Below the pieces are notes generated by a model. That model was not told the DNA's origin. It searched no databases and saw only the letters and a list, made by a program, of their open reading frames with translations. From positions 62,001 to 126,000 of the forward strand of contig NZ_JADNOP010000002.1 in assembly GCF_015557635.1 (NCBI RefSeq): DNA of 64,000 nucleotides, given 5' to 3'. Source of the DNA: Fusicatenibacter saccharivorans. GTDB taxonomy: Bacteria; Bacillota; Clostridia; Lachnospirales; Lachnospiraceae. This document shows, in pieces, positions 36,553-43,310 of the stretch (position 1 is the first letter of the stretch; the number at the start of each line of letters is the position of its first letter). The translations under genes were made by a program, and so were the position numbers.

Positions 36553-36756
36553 TTATCTGGTGTGACTTTCAGGGCAGCAGTGCGCACAACCGTCTACACA
36601 GTTGTAGTACTTGCGTGCTTCCTGAACAGCCGCCTGAGAGGTGTAAAACTCGCCCAGGTAGATTCTGTTCGCTACGTCAGGCAGCCATGCGCAATCTGCA
36701 CGATGTACCTCATGCTCGCCAGTCCACTGCTCATTCTTATTAACATAGAACTTCAT
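36553..36756 (-). CDS. Small cysteine-rich protein upstream of the restriction operon
   Basis: 67-residue soluble protein. Cysteine and histidine residues cluster as HEVHRADCAWLP (about 15-26) and YNCVDGCAHCCPESH (about 51-65), which suggests a small metal-binding or zinc-ribbon fold. No DNA-binding helix is obvious. GAAAGGAGAAC precedes the ATG. It lies 57 bases before the half-S gene and is the first gene after a strong promoter at 36907-36935, so it is probably the first gene of the restriction operon. No function is known to me; similar small proteins occur beside type I restriction genes in other clostridia, from memory. Confidence 0.65.
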   Translation of the reverse strand: MKFYVNKNEQWTGEHEVHRADCAWLPDVANRIYLGEFYTSQAAVQEARKYYNCVDGCAHCCPESHTR

Positions 36757-36848
36757 TGGCTTGTTCTCCTTTCATTGAAAGTACAAGCCCACATTGACAT
36801 TCCTGAGAATATCTGATATCATAATGATGTATAACTATGATATTTGCG

Positions 36849-36895
36849 TGGGAAGCTCTCAGAACAGTTGCCGCTGTATCTGGGAGCTTTTCTCT
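36849..36895 (-). other. Leader hairpin between restriction-operon promoter and first gene
   Basis: The minus-strand transcript can pair AAGCTCCCAG with CTGAGAGCTT, plus an inner ACAG/CTGT. It lies just after the predicted transcription start. There is no U-run, so it is not a simple terminator; it could be an attenuator or protein-binding leader. Inferred from sequence only. Confidence 0.4.
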
Positions 36896-36906
36896 TGTCT
36901 GAAGAT

Positions 36907-36935
36907 ATAGTACCATACGGCTTGCAGGTTGTCAA
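36907..36935 (-). promoter_or_regulatory. Promoter of the restriction-modification operon
   Basis: Minus-strand TTGACA (36930-36935), 17-base spacer and TACTAT (36907-36912). It is the only strong promoter upstream of the small cysteine-rich gene and hsd genes. Confidence 0.75.
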
Positions 36936-36991
36936 GTTTTTCAAAAAAAATATTTGTAATATTCAAATATGACATTTTTTCTGTTTGTGTC

Positions 36992-37237
36992 TTAACCTAG
37001 GATTTTATACTCTATCACTGCTTTCAAATAGACTTCTAGCTCACCATTTAAAATTAGATTGACATACTCCAACGGAGCGTTATAGATCAGCCCGTCTAGT
37101 TCTGACCGCTGGTACATACTGTTTGCCACCTCGTTCTCCACAGCGGTGCAGTCGATGGCGAGCAGTGTCCCATCATCCAAACACAGCTCCACGCAGGCGG
37201 TGTCCAGGTTGAACTCACAGGACAAAATCTTTCTCAT
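36992..37237 (-). CDS. DUF6061 family protein
   Basis: 81-residue protein starting MRKILSCEFNLDTACVELCLDDGTLLAIDCTAVENEVANSMYQRSELDGLIYNAPLEYVNLIL, which matches small proteins annotated as DUF6061 on clostridial mobile elements (from memory of the family). Length fits. No known function. The start at 37237 follows AGGAGGTAACGAC; the longer open frame to 37279 has no site. It sits between the RepA-like gene and the restriction operon, so it belongs to the cargo or backbone of the guaA element. Confidence 0.65.
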   Translation of the reverse strand: MRKILSCEFNLDTACVELCLDDGTLLAIDCTAVENEVANSMYQRSELDGLIYNAPLEYVNLILNGELEVYLKAVIEYKILG

Positions 37238-37312
37238 AGTCGTTACCTCCTGACGTTTAAATTTCGGTAGATTTTTCACAGAGGCACAAGGTCTGTTTCG
37301 TTAATTTTAGAA

Positions 37313-37364
37313 TCTGGCAAGCAATGCGTGTGGCTATCCACACACAAATCCGGCAAGCAATGCG
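37313..37364 (+). repeat. Direct repeats around a small inverted repeat (possible oriT or replication site)
   Basis: Two 16-base repeats TCTGGCAAGCAATGCG (37313-37328) and TCCGGCAAGCAATGCG (37349-37364), 36 bases apart, enclose an inverted repeat GTGTGG-CTAT-CCACAC (37328-37343). They sit directly downstream of the RepA-like gene, on the side where a relaxase gene would be expected but is missing. Their use as an oriT or iterons is only a guess. Confidence 0.4.
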
Positions 37365-37442
37365 AGCGTTAATACACACTCACATTCCCTGCCGTCTGCT
37401 TGTTGAGGGCAGCGCCCCCAAGCTCCCTCTGAACACAGAATT

Positions 37443-38336
37443 TCATTCTGTGGCTGCGCGTTCTGCTAACGCGTTGAAGGGGTCCGGTTGATCTCGTCCG
37501 CTGATTTCCAGTGTGGCCTTTCCGTCAGTTCGTTTTTCTTTCTGCATAATGAGTGCCCCATCTGCACAGCCCGACAGTCCGGTGGTGCCGGAAATCTTCT
37601 CAAAGCTATCTCCCGCGGGCTGCTTTCTAGTGTGGTGGACAATCAGGATGCAAACTCCATGCCGGTCTGCAAATTGTTTCAGTTTTCCAATCACCTCATA
37701 GTCGCTGGAATAGCTGTAATTATCGCTTACCATCTCCCGGACTTTTTGCAGGGTATCCACGATAATCAACTTGGTGTCACTGTGTTCCCGGGCAAATTTT
37801 TCAAGTTGTTCATCCAGACCGCTGCCGATCATCTTGGCACTGGTAGCAAAGTGGAGAGCGTTTGTCCCCTCCACACCGAACATGCGGAACATCCTGCGCT
37901 GCAAACAGCTTTCATCATCTTCCAGCGCAAGATAGAGGACTGTTCCCTGATGAACCTTGTAACCCCACAAATCCTGCCCAGTGCTGACATGGTGAGCAAT
38001 CTGCGCCCCAAGAAAAGATTTACCGATTTTTGGAGCTCCGGCAAGGATATATGCTCCAGTATAGAGCAGGTTTTCAATCACCGCAGACTTTACCTCAAAC
38101 ACATTGTCCATCAGCTCGTCCAGGGTTACAGTGTGCAAGTAAGCCGGGTCGCTCATGCGCTGTATCCTGCGGTACATTTCTTCCAGGCTTTCCTGCGGAT
38201 TTACAACTTCATCGTTGATTTCTCCCTTAGAAGTGGTTATACTAATGTCAGCGTTTTTAGAGATTGACTGCCCATCGTCTGCGCCAACAGATGAGTCCTG
38301 GGCGGTCATTTTCTTTTTTTCATCGGTCATAGGCAA
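37443..38336 (-). CDS. RepA-like AAA ATPase, C-terminally truncated
   Basis: 297-residue RecA-type hexameric helicase or ATPase. The Walker A motif is GAPKIGKSF (about 108-116, after LLYTGAYILA) and Walker B KLIIVDTLQKVR (about 185-196); IVHHTRKQPAGDSFEKISGTTGLSG follows (about 230-254). This is the RepA/AAA_25 family of clostridial plasmids and mobilizable elements. The frame ends shortly after GRDQPDPFNALAERAATE, while relatives continue for about 70 residues, so its C-terminal DNA-interacting part seems lost and the last residues are probably foreign. It overlaps the MobC-like gene by 17 bases. Confidence 0.75.
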   Translation of the reverse strand: MPMTDEKKKMTAQDSSVGADDGQSISKNADISITTSKGEINDEVVNPQESLEEMYRRIQRMSDPAYLHTVTLDELMDNVFEVKSAVIENLLYTGAYILAGAPKIGKSFLGAQIAHHVSTGQDLWGYKVHQGTVLYLALEDDESCLQRRMFRMFGVEGTNALHFATSAKMIGSGLDEQLEKFAREHSDTKLIIVDTLQKVREMVSDNYSYSSDYEVIGKLKQFADRHGVCILIVHHTRKQPAGDSFEKISGTTGLSGCADGALIMQKEKRTDGKATLEISGRDQPDPFNALAERAATE

Positions 38337-38655
38337 TATCCTCCTGCATTCCTTTCATAATGGTTGTGATCATCTGAATGGTGTCCAACAGTTCCTCGTT
38401 TACGCCTTGCCCGGCTTCAATCCGGCGTAGCTCGTCCAGCACAGCAGCCAGCTGATCTCGCAGTGCCTTATAGACTCTTGGATTTCCCTGAACCACCACA
38501 TCCCGGCAGATCAGCCGATGGATGATATAATCCTGCTTGGTCAGTCCGGTGAGCTTGACTGCTGTTTCAATCTGGGCATCCTCCTCAGGGGAGACCCGGA
38601 AAGATACGGCCTTGTTTCTCCAACGGTTGTGCTTATCCAAATTCTTTGCTGACAT
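38320..38655 (-). CDS. MobC-like ribbon-helix-helix mobilization protein
   Basis: 111-residue protein with an N-terminal basic stretch and a ribbon-helix-helix-like core (AVSFRVSPEEDAQIETAVKLTGLTKQDYIIHRLICRDV, about 17-53). This is the form of MobC and similar relaxosome accessory proteins on clostridial mobilizable elements. It overlaps the RepA-like gene in a 17-base overlap, suggesting coupled translation. RBS AAAGGGGC. A relaxase gene should accompany it but is absent here, so the element cannot mobilise by itself. Confidence 0.7.
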   Translation of the reverse strand: MSAKNLDKHNRWRNKAVSFRVSPEEDAQIETAVKLTGLTKQDYIIHRLICRDVVVQGNPRVYKALRDQLAAVLDELRRIEAGQGVNEELLDTIQMITTIMKGMQEDIAYDR

Positions 38656-38677
38656 TTTTAATTGCCCCTTTCCATAT

Positions 38678-39159
38678 TCAATTTATCTGCCATTTCCGTT
38701 TGTTTGGACGGAAACAGGTGCGCATAATTTTAAGTGATGTCGATGCTCTCGTGTCCCACCCGGTCTGCGATGGCTGTGGCTGAGAACCCCATGTCGATGA
38801 GAAGCGAAACCGCACTGTGACGAATATCGTGGATTCGGATACGCGGGACTCCAGCCTCTTTGGAACCTCTATCCATCTCCCGGTGGAGATAACTCTTGGT
38901 AACGGTGAACATTCGGTCATCTGCTCCAATTCCGTAGAGCATTTTGAGGTAATCCTGAATTTCCTCTGCCAGAAACTGCGGCATAGTAATGACACGATTA
39001 CTCTTTTCGGTTTTTGGAGTGGTGATCAGATCCTGCCCATTCAGCCGCTGGTAAGACTTATTGATGGTGACAGTGCACTTCTCAAAATCAAAATCTGCCG
39101 GGGTCAAAGCCAGAAGTTCTCCCTCTCGAATGCCGCACCAGTAAAGCATCTCAAAGGTG
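38678..39159 (-). pseudogene. Broken tyrosine-recombinase integrase
   Basis: C-terminal catalytic domain of a phage/ICE-type integrase. The conserved Arg lies in CGIREGELLALTP, the HxxR pair in RIHDIRHSAVSLLIDMG and the second His in VGHESIDIT. A stop codon follows at 38730, and the tyrosine-containing end (YAHLFPSKQTEMADKLN) lies in a shifted frame 38678-38727, so a one-base indel near 38728 splits the active site. The N-terminus ends at about 39159, where FEMLYWCG is preceded by unrelated bases. Nonfunctional, and the only integrase seen for the guaA element. Confidence 0.85.
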
Positions 39160-39239
39160 GATATCTTTCGCCTGATGAGTATGAAAAACAATACAAGAAT
39201 AAACTATTAGAGCTGGAGCAAAAACTTGCCGGCTAAGTA
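39160..39239 (+). mobile_element. Short transposase-tail remnant
   Basis: Plus-strand frame KGGYLSPDEYEKQYKNKLLELEQKLAG then stop. It resembles the C-terminus of IS3-type transposases (YLSPDEY). It meets the broken integrase frame at about 39159, so an insertion or deletion joined the two. Too short to name the IS. Confidence 0.4.
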
Positions 39240-39317
39240 TGCTGGCAAGATGGAAAAAAGTCATTCTTAATTTGTACTTTTTCTTGACATAGGATCAACC
39301 TCCCAAAAATAGCGACA

Positions 39318-39362
39318 AAAACCCTTAGCCATGAGTTTTATACCCACAGCTAAGGGCTTTTT
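39318..39362 (+). terminator. Terminator between integrase relic and guaA
   Basis: CCCTTAGC (39322-39329) and GCTAAGGG (39349-39356) followed by CTTTTT. Confidence 0.75.
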
Positions 39363-39456
39363 AGATAAATATGGATTTATTTGTTGCACAACCACCTGTC
39401 AATTATTCTCTAACCCTAAAACCACCGGGTTACAAGAATAATGGCTCTCATGCAAC

Positions 39457-39476
39457 TGTTATCAATTTGTTATCAA
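39457..39476 (+). repeat. Two TGTTATCAA repeats, 11-base period
   Basis: Copies at 39457-39465 and 39468-39476, just outside the guaA stop. They mirror the TGTTGCCA pair at the far end of the element and are probable integrase arm sites. Confidence 0.45.
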
Positions 39477-39534
39477 AAGACTTTTAAAAGTGCCGCAAAC
39501 CCGCATAAACGCTGGGTTTACTAAGCATTTTTGT

Positions 39535-39546
39535 TTACTCAAACTC
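39535..39546 (-). repeat. Probable attachment-site copy at the guaA 3' end
   Basis: GAGTTTGAGTAA, the last three codons and stop of guaA on the minus strand. A near copy is at 28880-28891. The 3' end of guaA is a known integration hotspot for tyrosine-recombinase elements. Confidence 0.7.
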
Positions 39547-41079
39547 GATGGTTGCCGGTGGTTTTCCTGTGCAATCATACATAACGCGATTGATGTGTTT
39601 TACTTCGTTTACAATTCTGCTCGTTGTTTTTCCGATGACATCCCACGGAATTTCTGCGCTTTCGGCTGTCATGAAATCGGTAGTGGTTACGGCACGGAGG
39701 GCAATGGCATAATCATACGTTCTTTCATCTCCCATGACTCCGACGGAGCGCATGTTGGTCAGGGCTGCGAAGTACTGGCCGATTTCGTGGGCGATTCCGG
39801 CTTTGTCGATTTCTTCGCGCCAGATCGCGTCGGCGTCCTGTACCATTTTGACTTTCTCGGCGGTTACTTCGCCGATGATACGGATGCCAAGTCCCGGGCC
39901 CGGGAATGGCTGACGGAATACGAGGTATTCCGGAATGCCGAGCTCAAGGCCGGCTTTTCTTACTTCGTCTTTGAAGAGGTTGCGCAGCGGCTCGATGATT
40001 TCTTTGAAATCTACGTAGTCCGGCAGTCCTCCGACGTTATGATGGGATTTGATGACGGTGGATTCTCCGCCGACGCCGCTCTCTACAACGTCTGGGTAGA
40101 TGGTTCCCTGTACCAGGAAGTCTACAGCACCAATTTTCTTTGCTTCTTCTTCGAAGACGCGGATGAACTCTTCGCCGATGATTTTACGTTTTCTCTCCGG
40201 CTCTTCTACGCCTTTTAATTTTGCATAGAAACGCTCCTGTGCGTTAACGCGGATGAAATTCAGGTCGTATGGGCCGTCCGGTCCGAAAACTGCTTCTACT
40301 TCATCGCCCTCGTTTTTACGCAGCAGGCCGTGATCTACGAATACGCAGGTCAGCTGGTTTCCGACTGCTTTGGAAAGCATAACAGCTGCTACGGAGGAAT
40401 CGACTCCGCCGGACAGTGCGCAGAGGACTTTTCCGTCGCCTACTTTTTCGCGGATAGCTTTGATGGATTCTTCTACGAAGGAGTCCATGTGCCAGTCGCC
40501 GGCGCAGCGGCAGACATTGTATACAAAGTTGGAAAGCATTTTCTTTCCTTCTTTGGTGTGCAGAACTTCTGGATGAAACTGGGTTGCATAGAGGTTTTTC
40601 TCTACGTTTGCAACGGCTGCTACCGGACAGTCATCCGTATGGGCGATGATTTCGAATCCCGGAGCTGCTTTGGAGATGTAGTCGTTGTGGCTCATCCAGC
40701 AGATGGTTTTTTCGGATACGTTCTCAAACAGTGCGGAACTGGTATCTACAGTTACCTCAATTTTTCCATATTCTCTGACCGGTGCTACTTCTACTTTTCC
40801 GCCGAGCAGATGCATCATCAGCTGTGATCCGTAGCAGATGCCGAGGATCGGGATTCCAAGTTCAAAAATTTCTTTTGTATAAGTCGGGGAATCCGGCAGA
40901 TATGCGCTGTTCGGGCCGCCGGTGAAGATAATACCTTTCGGCTGAATTTCTTTGATCTTTTCGATGTCTGTTTTGTAAGAATAAATCTCACAGTAAACGT
41001 TGCACTCACGTACACGTCTTGCAATTAACTGATTGTACTGACCGCCAAAATCAAGTACGATAACCGTTTCTCTTTTCAA
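39535..41079 (-). CDS. guaA: GMP synthase (glutamine-hydrolysing)
   Basis: 514-residue enzyme that converts XMP to GMP using glutamine and ATP. An N-terminal glutaminase domain (about 1-195) holds the catalytic Cys in ILGICYGSQ and His/Glu in ATQFHPEV. The ATP-pyrophosphatase domain (about 205-390) has the P-loop [12 protein letters not shown], and the C-terminal dimerisation domain ends [10 protein letters not shown]. The start codon is TTG at 41079 ([12 protein letters not shown]), with GGAGGG about seven bases upstream; there is no ATG in a better place. Its 3' end, which is very conserved, serves as the integration site of the neighbouring element and was regenerated intact. Confidence 0.97.
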   Translation of the reverse strand: MKRETVIVLDFGGQYNQLIARRVRECNVYCEIYSYKTDIEKIKEIQPKGIIFTGGPNSAYLPDSPTYTKEIFELGIPILGICYGSQLMMHLLGGKVEVAPVREYGKIEVTVDTSSALFENVSEKTICWMSHNDYISKAAPGFEIIAHTDDCPVAAVANVEKNLYATQFHPEVLHTKEGKKMLSNFVYNVCRCAGDWHMDSFVEESIKAIREKVGDGKVLCALSGGVDSSVAAVMLSKAVGNQLTCVFVDHGLLRKNEGDEVEAVFGPDGPYDLNFIRVNAQERFYAKLKGVEEPERKRKIIGEEFIRVFEEEAKKIGAVDFLVQGTIYPDVVESGVGGESTVIKSHHNVGGLPDYVDFKEIIEPLRNLFKDEVRKAGLELGIPEYLVFRQPFPGPGLGIRIIGEVTAEKVKMVQDADAIWREEIDKAGIAHEIGQYFAALTNMRSVGVMGDERTYDYAIALRAVTTTDFMTAESAEIPWDVIGKTTSRIVNEVKHINRVMYDCTGKPPATIEFE

Positions 41080-41172
41080 GAACGTTCCCTCCTGTTTTTT
41101 CTTCTGTGCATGATGAACTACATGCGTTTTTTGGGTTTGATGCTAATTATAGTAAAGAAACCGTAAAATTTC

Positions 41173-41226
41173 AACCCCCGAAGTACAGGAATCGTGTTCT
41201 TTTCGCTGTACTTCGGAGGTTTTTCT
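41173..41226. terminator. Hairpin between aldose epimerase and guaA genes
   Basis: AACCCCCGAAGTACAG pairs with CTGTACTTCGGAGGTT (one G-U pair). The T-run is stronger on the plus strand, but the minus-strand direction fits the gene order; termination may be partial. Confidence 0.65.
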
Positions 41227-41239
41227 TTTTTTCGGGTCC

Positions 41240-42118
41240 TTATTCTCCGATGGTGATGGTGTAGCCTGCCTGGAAGGTTTCACCGGCTTTCAGGTACTGT
41301 TCGCCGTATTTGTCTTTTAATTCGCCGTCAAAGCCGACGTTGTCGCAGCGGCCGATCCATGGCTCGAGGCACACGAACGGGGCATCTGCTTTTGGCTTGG
41401 ACCATACGCCGACGCTCGGGAAGCCTTTGCAGGTGAGAGTGACATACGGTTTTCCATCCACTTCTACGCCGACGCGCTCGACTTGGGTGTTGTCGAAGAT
41501 CAGGGCGTCCTCGTCGAAGAGGGTTCTGGTGTACGGGATTCTGCCGTCCTGAAGTTTCAGTTTTCTCGGATGTGCGGCATCGACGCCTGCTGTTTCCGGG
41601 TCGATCAGGATGTATTCGAGTTCGGTCTCGGTGTGGTTTTCCAGGCCTTTGTTGAAGACGATGTCATACTGTTCCGGAATCATGAATGCAGGATGTCCGC
41701 CGACGGAGAAGTACATGTCATCATCACCGGTGTTTTCTACGTTCCAGGTTATGGTCAGGGTTCTGCCGGAGAGTTCCTGGGTTACGGTGAAGGCAAAATC
41801 GAACGGGTAGACTTTTTTTGTTTCTTCGGTCGATACCAGGCGGTGTACGGTTTTGTTTTCGGTGTTTTCGATGCACTCGAATTCGTTGTCGCGGGCGAAG
41901 CCGTGCTGACCCATCGGGTATTTGACTCCTTTATGGGTGTAGAAGCCGCCGTTTACTTTTCCGACGAACGGGAACAGGACCGGTGCGTGGCGGTTCCAGA
42001 AGGCCGGATCGCCGGTCCAGACTGCCTCACGGTCAGCCGCTTTATCGTAGATGCTGCTAAGTTCTGCGCCGTGATCGCTGATCTGCACGCGCAGATTTTC
42101 GTTTTCCATGGTTCTCAT
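41240..42118 (-). CDS. Aldose 1-epimerase family protein (LacX-like)
   Basis: 292-residue galactose mutarotase-like beta-sandwich protein of the LacX/YihR type. Conserved features include ISDHGAELSSIYDKA (about 11-25), WNRHAPVLFPFVGKV (about 40-54) and SVGGHPAFMIPEQ (about 140-152, with the catalytic-site His). The usual GalM residues are only partly conserved, so the substrate may be another hexose or hexose phosphate. No signal peptide. The ATG at 42118 (MRTMENENL) follows a GGGGGAA site. It is 33 bases downstream of luxS, perhaps co-transcribed with it. Confidence 0.87.
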   Translation of the reverse strand: MRTMENENLRVQISDHGAELSSIYDKAADREAVWTGDPAFWNRHAPVLFPFVGKVNGGFYTHKGVKYPMGQHGFARDNEFECIENTENKTVHRLVSTEETKKVYPFDFAFTVTQELSGRTLTITWNVENTGDDDMYFSVGGHPAFMIPEQYDIVFNKGLENHTETELEYILIDPETAGVDAAHPRKLKLQDGRIPYTRTLFDEDALIFDNTQVERVGVEVDGKPYVTLTCKGFPSVGVWSKPKADAPFVCLEPWIGRCDNVGFDGELKDKYGEQYLKAGETFQAGYTITIGE

Positions 42119-42151
42119 GTTTTGTTTTCCCCCTGTGTTATTTTTTATGGT

Positions 42152-42631
42152 TTATTCTGGATAGATGAGACGGGAGTCGTCGATTCCGTACAGGACTTCA
42201 TCCAGGTATTTTTTGCCGAGGTAGTTGGCCATGGAGAGGTTCATGTCCAGATAGTTTCCGCAATCTTTCGGGGATGCGCCCGGAACTTCGCCTTTGAAAT
42301 CGCGGATGAATTCATACATTTCGGTGACGAGCGGGACGATGTCTCTGGAGGTGTAGTCTCCTGCCAGCAGCAGGTAGAAACCGGTGCGGCAGCCCATTGG
42401 ACCGAAGTATACGGTTTTGTCTTTCCACTGCTCATGGTTACGGAGGAAGGTGGCTCCGAGGTGCTCGATGGTGTGGACTTCAGCGGTGTTCATGACGGGC
42501 TCATCGTTTGGGGAGGTCATTCTCAGGTCGAAGGTGGTGATGATGCTGTCACCTACGTGGTCTTTTCTTGAAACGTAAATGCCTGGTTTAAGTTTGATAT
42601 GGTCGATCGTAAAGCTTGCAATTTTTTCCAT
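42152..42631 (-). CDS. luxS: S-ribosylhomocysteine lyase (autoinducer-2 synthase)
   Basis: 159-residue metalloenzyme that splits S-ribosylhomocysteine into homocysteine and DPD, the precursor of autoinducer 2. Metal ligands are His53 and His57 of HTIEH and Cys124 in KDCGNYLDMN; Cys81 in GPMGCRTGFY is the catalytic acid/base. Length is typical. The start at 42631 follows GAAAGGAAAAT; the open frame to 42736 has no ribosome site. Located between greA and the epimerase gene, all on one strand. Confidence 0.97.
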   Translation of the reverse strand: MEKIASFTIDHIKLKPGIYVSRKDHVGDSIITTFDLRMTSPNDEPVMNTAEVHTIEHLGATFLRNHEQWKDKTVYFGPMGCRTGFYLLLAGDYTSRDIVPLVTEMYEFIRDFKGEVPGASPKDCGNYLDMNLSMANYLGKKYLDEVLYGIDDSRLIYPE

Positions 42632-42659
42632 GACTGGTATTTTCCTTTCTTTCTGTCCT

Positions 42660-43160
42660 TTAATAGCTGCGGAGTTCATCATCGGTATCCGCAGTGTTTT
42701 CGATGGATTTGATGATGAGATCATAACTATAGGCATCGCTTACTTTTACAGTGACGCGGTCGCCGACTTTATGACCAAGAATGGCTTTTCCTAATGGCGA
42801 GTCGATACTGACGTATCCTTTGAGAGAATTACCACGAACGGTGGTGACAAGTTTGTAGGTTTCTGTCTCATCATCTTCTTCGATGTAAACCTGGACGGTA
42901 TTGTTGATGCCGACTTCGTCGTCCTTTGAGGTATCTGAAACAACGTGAGCGGTTTTGATCATTTTTTCCAGATAGCGGATGCGGCTTTCGTTGCGGTTTT
43001 TGTCCTGTTTGGCAGCTTTGTATTCAAAGTTTTCGCTGAGATCGCCCTGGGCACGGGCTTCTTTTACAGCCTCGAGTTCTTTTGGACGGACAACCAGTTT
43101 GCGGTAGTCGATTTCTTCCTGCATTTTTTTAATATCGTTTTCGGTCAGTTTATCATACAT
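42660..43160 (-). CDS. greA: Transcription elongation factor GreA
   Basis: 166-residue factor that rescues backtracked RNA polymerase by stimulating transcript cleavage. The N-terminal coiled-coil tip is conserved (ARAQGDLSENFEYKAAKQDKNRNESRIRYLEKMI, about 34-67) with the Asp and Glu (GDLSEN) that reach the active site. The C-terminal FKBP-like domain has SPLGKAILGHKVGDRVTV (about 124-141). RBS AAGAGGTAGAAA. It lies 28 bases upstream of luxS. Confidence 0.95.
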   Translation of the reverse strand: MYDKLTENDIKKMQEEIDYRKLVVRPKELEAVKEARAQGDLSENFEYKAAKQDKNRNESRIRYLEKMIKTAHVVSDTSKDDEVGINNTVQVYIEEDDETETYKLVTTVRGNSLKGYVSIDSPLGKAILGHKVGDRVTVKVSDAYSYDLIIKSIENTADTDDELRSY

Positions 43161-43310
43161 GATTTTTCTACCTCTTTTCTTGTGAGGTTATTTTAGCACA
43201 GAATACGGCAAATTGGAAGTAGGAAGACAGCCACGGTAGAATCATGAGTAGAATCACTTTCTTACGCACCGGAACAGCAAATGTTCCGGTGCTGAATGAA
43301 CTATAACGGT

